A DNA stretch of 9,119 nucleotides from Blautia sp. (lineage in GTDB: Bacteria > Bacillota > Clostridia > Lachnospirales > Lachnospiraceae), in the NCBI GenBank assembly GCA_017420455.1, contig JAFOJB010000224.1, positions 1 through 9,119 on the forward strand, written 5' to 3'. Positions 5,583-9,119 of this stretch are shown here, one piece after another. The position numbers were made by a program, and so were the translations under genes. Numbering within the stretch: the first letter of the stretch is position 1; each line of letters begins with the position of its first letter. The notes below the pieces were generated by a model that saw nothing but the letters and a program-made list of their open reading frames with translations, was not told the DNA's origin and did not search any database.

Positions 5583-6884
5583 ATGAAGAAAAGAACTATG
5601 GCAATTCTGCTCAGCGCAGTGATGGCAGCTTCCATGGCATGCGCAGTTTCCGCATCGGATTTCACAGGCGATGATCCGCAGCTGGAAAAGAAGGTCAAAA
5701 TCCTTACCATCTGGGCAGAGGACAATGACAACGGTATCCTGCTGAACAAGATCTGCCAGGATTACAAGGATAATGTAAATCCCAACTTCGACTGGGAATA
5801 TGAAATGGTTTCCGCAGACGACCTTCGTCAGAAGATCGCCACACTGGCAGCCTCCAACGACCTTCCGGACATCTTTGCCTATGAGTCCGGCGCACCCCTT
5901 CTTGACCTGATCGAGACAGACAAGATCGTTGATATCTCTGAATTCCTTGCAGAGACCGGCACAGAGGAATACATGAACCCGGGCGCCGCAGAGCTGATGA
6001 AAGGCCTTTCCGGAACAGAGGATCTTTATGACCTTCCGCTTGGACTGAATGTAGAAGGCTTCTGGTACAATAAAGCCCTGTTCGAGCAGGCCGGCGTAGA
6101 AGCTCCTGCTACCTGGGATGAGTTCGAGGATGTTCTTGCGAAGCTGCAGGAAGCCGGAATCCAGCCTCTGACCACCGGCGGTTCCGACAAATGGGGAGCT
6201 ACCCGTCTGATCAACGCCTATGCAGTAAGGGCAAACGGCAACGATATCATGACAAAAGCAGCAAACGGTGAAGTTGCCTATACAGATCCCGGCCTGGTTG
6301 CAGCAGCAGACAAGCTGGCAGAGTGGGCAGCAAAGGGATATTTCGGCGAAGGAATCACCACTGTTGACATGAACACTGCAGGCTCCATGCTGATGAGCGG
6401 CAAGGCAGCAATCTTCTACAACGGCTCCTGGTTCACCCAGAACCTGAACGACGAGAGCGCGAACCTGGCCGGCCCCGATGGAATCGGCTTCTTCAACATC
6501 CCGGTAGTCGATGAGTCCATCAGCACCGGCACCTCCTATTCCATGAACTGCGGCAACATCCTGGCAGTAGACAAGGGCAAATATGATGAAGGAACAAAAT
6601 GGTTCCTGAAATATTTCATGGAGAATATGGGAAATCTGGCAATGGATACCCTTGGAAGCGTAAAGGGTTATACCTATACCACAGCTGTTGAGGATATGAG
6701 CGGATATACCCAGATGGTTCTGGATGAGATCGACAAGGCAACCGAGGGCTTCGCATGGTGGGAAGCAAAGATGGTCAACGAAATCTCCACAACCGCCCAG
6801 GAAAACGTACAGCCTCTGCTGAACGGAGAAATGACCGGAGAAGAGTACATGCAGTCCATTCAGGATGTTTATGATCTTCAGTAA
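5583..6884 (+). CDS. Carbohydrate ABC transporter substrate-binding protein (family 1)
   Basis: This is an extracellular solute-binding protein that delivers a sugar or oligosaccharide to the two permeases downstream. The start ATG 5583 has a near-perfect AAAGGAGG 6 bp upstream. Residues 1-24 form a Sec signal peptide (KKR, then a hydrophobic core). The best cleavage is after AVSA (24), before SD. Cys20 is preceded by SMA, a poor lipobox, so lipid attachment is doubtful. The mature protein has the SBP_bac_1/8 layout: KILTIWAEDNDN as the first strand, LRQKIATLAASNDLPDIFAY, GFWYNKALFEQAGVEAPATW (the hallmark of MsmE/raffinose-type binding proteins), a glycine-rich TTGGSDKWG, and MLMSGKAAIFYNGSW. 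At 433 residues it is normal length. A hairpin follows before the permease, fitting higher expression of the binding protein. The sugar cannot be read from the sequence. Confidence 0.95.
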   Translation: MKKRTMAILLSAVMAASMACAVSASDFTGDDPQLEKKVKILTIWAEDNDNGILLNKICQDYKDNVNPNFDWEYEMVSADDLRQKIATLAASNDLPDIFAYESGAPLLDLIETDKIVDISEFLAETGTEEYMNPGAAELMKGLSGTEDLYDLPLGLNVEGFWYNKALFEQAGVEAPATWDEFEDVLAKLQEAGIQPLTTGGSDKWGATRLINAYAVRANGNDIMTKAANGEVAYTDPGLVAAADKLAEWAAKGYFGEGITTVDMNTAGSMLMSGKAAIFYNGSWFTQNLNDESANLAGPDGIGFFNIPVVDESISTGTSYSMNCGNILAVDKGKYDEGTKWFLKYFMENMGNLAMDTLGSVKGYTYTTAVEDMSGYTQMVLDEIDKATEGFAWWEAKMVNEISTTAQENVQPLLNGEMTGEEYMQSIQDVYDLQ

Positions 6885-6947
6885 TATACAGGATTAGTGG
6901 GCGGGATTTCTCTGATTCCCGTGAACAGAGAGAGTTCTGCCGTCGAG

Positions 6948-6987
6948 GAAGGGAGTGTCCGGACCGTGTTTGTCCGGCGCTCCCTTC
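6948..6987 (+). other. Intercistronic hairpin between binding-protein and permease genes
   Basis: GAAGGGAG (6948-6955) pairs with CTCCCTTC (6980-6987), and CCGGAC (6959-6964) pairs with GTCCGG (6972-6977), with a small asymmetric bulge between them and a 7-nt loop CGTGTTT. Only scattered Ts follow, so full termination is unlikely. Hairpins at this position, as in malE-malF, are known to stabilise the binding-protein message or cause partial termination, giving excess binding protein over permease. That role is inferred here from position. Confidence 0.7.
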
Positions 6988-7054
6988 TCCTGTTTCCGCA
7001 ATCTGTCGTACACATCGCTGCAATAGTTATTCCTGCAGATAAGAGGAGAACAAG

Positions 7055-7933
7055 ATGAAAAATGTGTTAGGCAACAGAAAAGCCATTGCGCTGTTTGTCG
7101 TTCCGGCGCTGGTCATTTATTCGATCATCGTCATGCTCCCGGTGCTCTGGTCCCTGTACTATTCATTCTACAATGGAAGCCCGGGTCTTAAGTGGGAATT
7201 CTGCGGTCTGGACAATTACGCCAGGCTTCTCAAGGATAAGAACTTCCGGAACGCCCTGTCCGTCAACGGCCGGTATATCCTCATCACCGTAATCGGCCAG
7301 GTGGGGCTCGGACTGGTTCTTTCCCTGATGTTCCGTTTCTGGCTCCACCGCTGCAAGACACTTGTGAGAACGCTGGTATTTTTCCCTGTCGTTCTGCCTA
7401 CCGTGGCGGTCGGCCAGCTGTTCGCGAAGATTTATGAGATCCAGCCGAATTACGGTCTGCTGAACAGCTTTCTGGACAGCATCGGCCTCAGCAGATTCGT
7501 GCAGCCCTGGATCGGCCAGTCCAGTACAGCTCTGTGGTGTCTGTGTGTCATGGATATCTGGGTGGCCATGGGCTTCTATTCTGTGATCTTTTACGGAGCC
7601 CTCCTGGATATCCCCGACGATATCATCGAGGCGGCCCGCATCGACGGCGCGGGAAGCTTCAGCCTTTTCGGCAGGATCCTTCTTCCGCTCCTCCGCCCCA
7701 TGATCATTACCAGTCTGGTATTCAGCTTCTCCGGGACGGTGAAGATGTTCGAATCGGCCAGAGCCCTGACCAACGGCGGTCCCGGCTCAGCGACAAAATC
7801 ACTTTCCATGTACATGTACGATGTTTCCTTTACCTACAACAAGGTGGGTTATGGAAGTGTCATCGCGCTGGTGATCTTCCTGATCTGTGTACTTGGATCG
7901 ATCGTCATCAACCTGTTTGACGTAAAAGACTGA
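7055..7933 (+). CDS. Sugar ABC transporter permease (MsmF/UgpA/LacF-like)
   Basis: This is the first of two inner-membrane permeases forming the heterodimeric channel of a CUT1-type carbohydrate importer. The start ATG 7055 has GAGGAG at 7043-7048. Six membrane segments are visible at about residues 10-30, 74-93, 105-125, 159-183, 212-232 and 264-287. The cytoplasmic EAA loop that docks the ATPase reads EAARIDGAG (192-200), followed by FGRILLPLLRP. NGGPG near residue 240 and the N-terminal PALVIYSIIVMLPVLWSLYYSF are typical of this subfamily. At 292 residues it is normal length. The second permease begins 16 bp after its stop. No ATPase gene lies in the window. Confidence 0.96.
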   Translation: MKNVLGNRKAIALFVVPALVIYSIIVMLPVLWSLYYSFYNGSPGLKWEFCGLDNYARLLKDKNFRNALSVNGRYILITVIGQVGLGLVLSLMFRFWLHRCKTLVRTLVFFPVVLPTVAVGQLFAKIYEIQPNYGLLNSFLDSIGLSRFVQPWIGQSSTALWCLCVMDIWVAMGFYSVIFYGALLDIPDDIIEAARIDGAGSFSLFGRILLPLLRPMIITSLVFSFSGTVKMFESARALTNGGPGSATKSLSMYMYDVSFTYNKVGYGSVIALVIFLICVLGSIVINLFDVKD

Positions 7934-7949
7934 AGGGAGGGTATGGAAA

Positions 7950-8777
7950 ATGAAAAAAGCAGGAGCCTTTATCCGGGGACTGATCATATTCCTGGTATGT
8001 ATGCTGGAGGTATATCCTCTTTTCTGGATGCTTACCGCCTCCTTCAAGCAGCAGTATGAGTGGAGTGAAAAGCCGGCTTACGCCCTGAATTCCGGGTTTT
8101 ACTGGCAGAATTACTCCGATGCCTGGACCAGGGGACATATGTCCACGTATTTCAGGAACAGTCTGATCACTACCCTCATTTCCCTGGTATTCATCGTGAT
8201 CTTCTCAAGCCTTGTGGGCTTTGCAGTGACAAAGATGCAGTGGAAGCTGCGGGAGGCCGTGGCGAAATACTTCCAGTTCGGTATCATGATCCCGGTGGCC
8301 GTGGCCCTGATCCCGCTGTTCCAAATCTACAGCAGGGGCCGTCTCCTGAACACCAGGACATGCCTGATCCTTACCTATATTGCCTTCGGTCTTTCCCTTT
8401 CCATCTATCTGGTGCAGGGATATCTGCGTTCCTTCCCGGATGAACTGATGGAGGCTGCGGTCATTGACGGCTGCGGGATCTACCGGCTGATGTATTACGT
8501 AGTGGTTCCTCTGATGAAGAATGCCATCGTCACCGTGCTGGTACTGCAGTTCTTCTTCAAATGGAACGACCTGATCTTCTCCATGACCTTTATCAGTGAT
8601 TCCGCCCTGAAGACGGTGCAGACCGGACTTCTGTATTTCTCGGACGAGTTCGGGGCAAAAAACTGGGGAGCGATCTTCGCATCCGTATCCATGAGCGTAT
8701 TCCCCATGCTGATCATCTACCTGATCCTGAACAGGAAGGTCATGGAAGGTATGACCGCGGGGGCGGTAAAGGGCTGA
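7950..8777 (+). CDS. Sugar ABC transporter permease (MsmG/UgpE/LacG-like)
   Basis: This is the second permease of the CUT1-type importer and partner of the preceding one. The start ATG 7950 has AGGGAGG at 7934-7940, which overlaps the region just after the previous stop, so translation is probably coupled. Six hydrophobic segments lie near residues 8-28, 72-93, 103-125, 138-160, 180-203 and 242-262. The EAA motif is EAAVIDGCG (168-176), followed by VPLMKNAIVTVLVLQFFFKWND, the usual context in this subfamily. YPLFWMLTASFK at the N-terminus and the short C-terminal tail after LNRKVMEGMTAGAVKG are typical. At 275 residues it is full length. It is followed by a hairpin and a glycosidase gene, which suggests the imported compound is a glycoside. 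Confidence 0.96.
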   Translation: MKKAGAFIRGLIIFLVCMLEVYPLFWMLTASFKQQYEWSEKPAYALNSGFYWQNYSDAWTRGHMSTYFRNSLITTLISLVFIVIFSSLVGFAVTKMQWKLREAVAKYFQFGIMIPVAVALIPLFQIYSRGRLLNTRTCLILTYIAFGLSLSIYLVQGYLRSFPDELMEAAVIDGCGIYRLMYYVVVPLMKNAIVTVLVLQFFFKWNDLIFSMTFISDSALKTVQTGLLYFSDEFGAKNWGAIFASVSMSVFPMLIIYLILNRKVMEGMTAGAVKG

Positions 8778-8796
8778 AATGTCAGAGCAGCCCCCG

Positions 8797-8830
8797 CATA
8801 TGGCTGCCACGGCTGCGCGGCAGCCATATG
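8797..8830 (+). other. 12-bp-stem hairpin abutting the glycosidase ribosome-binding site
   Basis: CATATGGCTGCC (8797-8808) and GGCAGCCATATG (8819-8830) are perfect reverse complements with a 10-nt loop. The stem ends 2 bases before the AAAGGA (8833-8838) of the next gene, whose ATG is at 8845. The loop contains a second GGCTGC (8811-8816) that could pair instead with GCAGCC (8820-8825) in a shorter, 3-nt-loop hairpin. There is no U-tract. A role in tuning translation initiation or blocking exonucleases is possible. It could also be a DNA operator. Confidence 0.65.
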
Positions 8831-8844
8831 AGAAAGGAAGAATC

Positions 8845-9119
8845 ATGTCAGAAGAAAAGAACAATTACACAGCGGATCAGTATGCAGAAGCTGTACGCTC
8901 TTATGTGATGGAGCATACGGCCGATGTGCTTAAGGCACCCCGCAGCTTCATCCACTACCCCTTTATCGATCCGGGTTCTGTCTATGACGGAAATGTCTGG
9001 GACTGGGACACCTACTGGTCTGTCTATGGCTTTCTGAATCTGCTGGATCGTTACGAGGATCCGAAGCTGCGGGAGGCCATCCTGGAGCATGCAAAGGGAA
9101 ATGTCCGGAATTTTTTTGA
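8845..9119 (+). CDS. Trehalase / GH63-like (alpha/alpha)6-barrel glycosidase, 3'-partial
   Basis: Only the first 91 codons lie in the window, and the frame is open at the right edge. The start ATG 8845 has AAAGGA 6 bp upstream. There is no signal peptide, so the enzyme is expected in the cytoplasm, acting on what the transporter brings in. The segment KAPRSFIHYPFIDPGSVYDG (30-49) followed by NVWDWDTYW (50-58) is the N-terminal substrate-binding signature of the inverting trehalase (GH37)/GH63/mannosylglycerate-hydrolase group. Catalytic residues would lie beyond the window, so the exact family and substrate cannot be decided. GH63 members include hydrolases of glucosyl- or mannosylglycerate, which would suit the acid-sugar genes upstream. 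Trehalase-like or other alpha-glucosidase activity is equally possible. Confidence 0.82.
   Translation, partial: MSEEKNNYTADQYAEAVRSYVMEHTADVLKAPRSFIHYPFIDPGSVYDGNVWDWDTYWSVYGFLNLLDRYEDPKLREAILEHAKGNVRNFF

Noticed and set aside
8848..9090. Minus-strand open frame of 80 codons at the right end
   Set aside because: It is antisense to the glycosidase start, which has a ribosome-binding site and a recognisable family signature.

Overview
The window is a block of eight same-strand genes (two cut by the window edges) from a low-to-mid GC Firmicute. It is most likely a gut or rumen Lachnospiraceae-type Clostridia. I infer this from strong AGGAGG-type ribosome-binding sites, a YesM/YesN-type two-component system beside a carbohydrate ABC transporter, and the general look of the proteins. 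No species can be named from the sequence alone.

Region 1 (1-2373) is catabolic. It holds a DUF1537 four-carbon acid sugar kinase, open to the left edge, and a BKACE/DUF849 beta-keto acid cleavage enzyme. A 150-bp gap with purine-rich tandem repeats separates them. Region 2 (2377-5298) is regulatory. A HAMP-less YesM-type sensor kinase starts 3 bp after the BKACE stop. A YesN-type AraC-family response regulator follows after an unusual 282-bp gap, which holds a strong hairpin, a 38-bp-period tandem repeat and a perfect 21-bp-arm inverted repeat. Region 3 (5299-9119) is for uptake and use of a carbohydrate. An AT-rich promoter leads into a solute-binding protein and two MsmF/MsmG-type permeases, then the start of a trehalase/GH63-like glycosidase that runs off the right edge. 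There is no ATPase gene, so a shared MsmX-type ATPase elsewhere is presumed.

A working model: the sensor kinase detects an extracellular sugar compound and phosphorylates the AraC-type regulator. The regulator turns on the transporter promoter near 5500, possibly through two TACAAAA boxes spaced exactly 42 bp apart. The imported compound is cleaved by the cytoplasmic glycosidase. An acid-sugar product could then be handled by the DUF1537 kinase and the BKACE enzyme. The combination of acid sugar kinase, BKACE, YesMN, ABC importer and GH63/GH37-like enzyme suggests catabolism of a glycosylated or oxidised sugar acid. That is inference from gene order, and the substrate is unknown.

The gaps contain most of the unexplained structure: four substantial hairpins, none with a U-tract, and two different tandem-repeat tracts.
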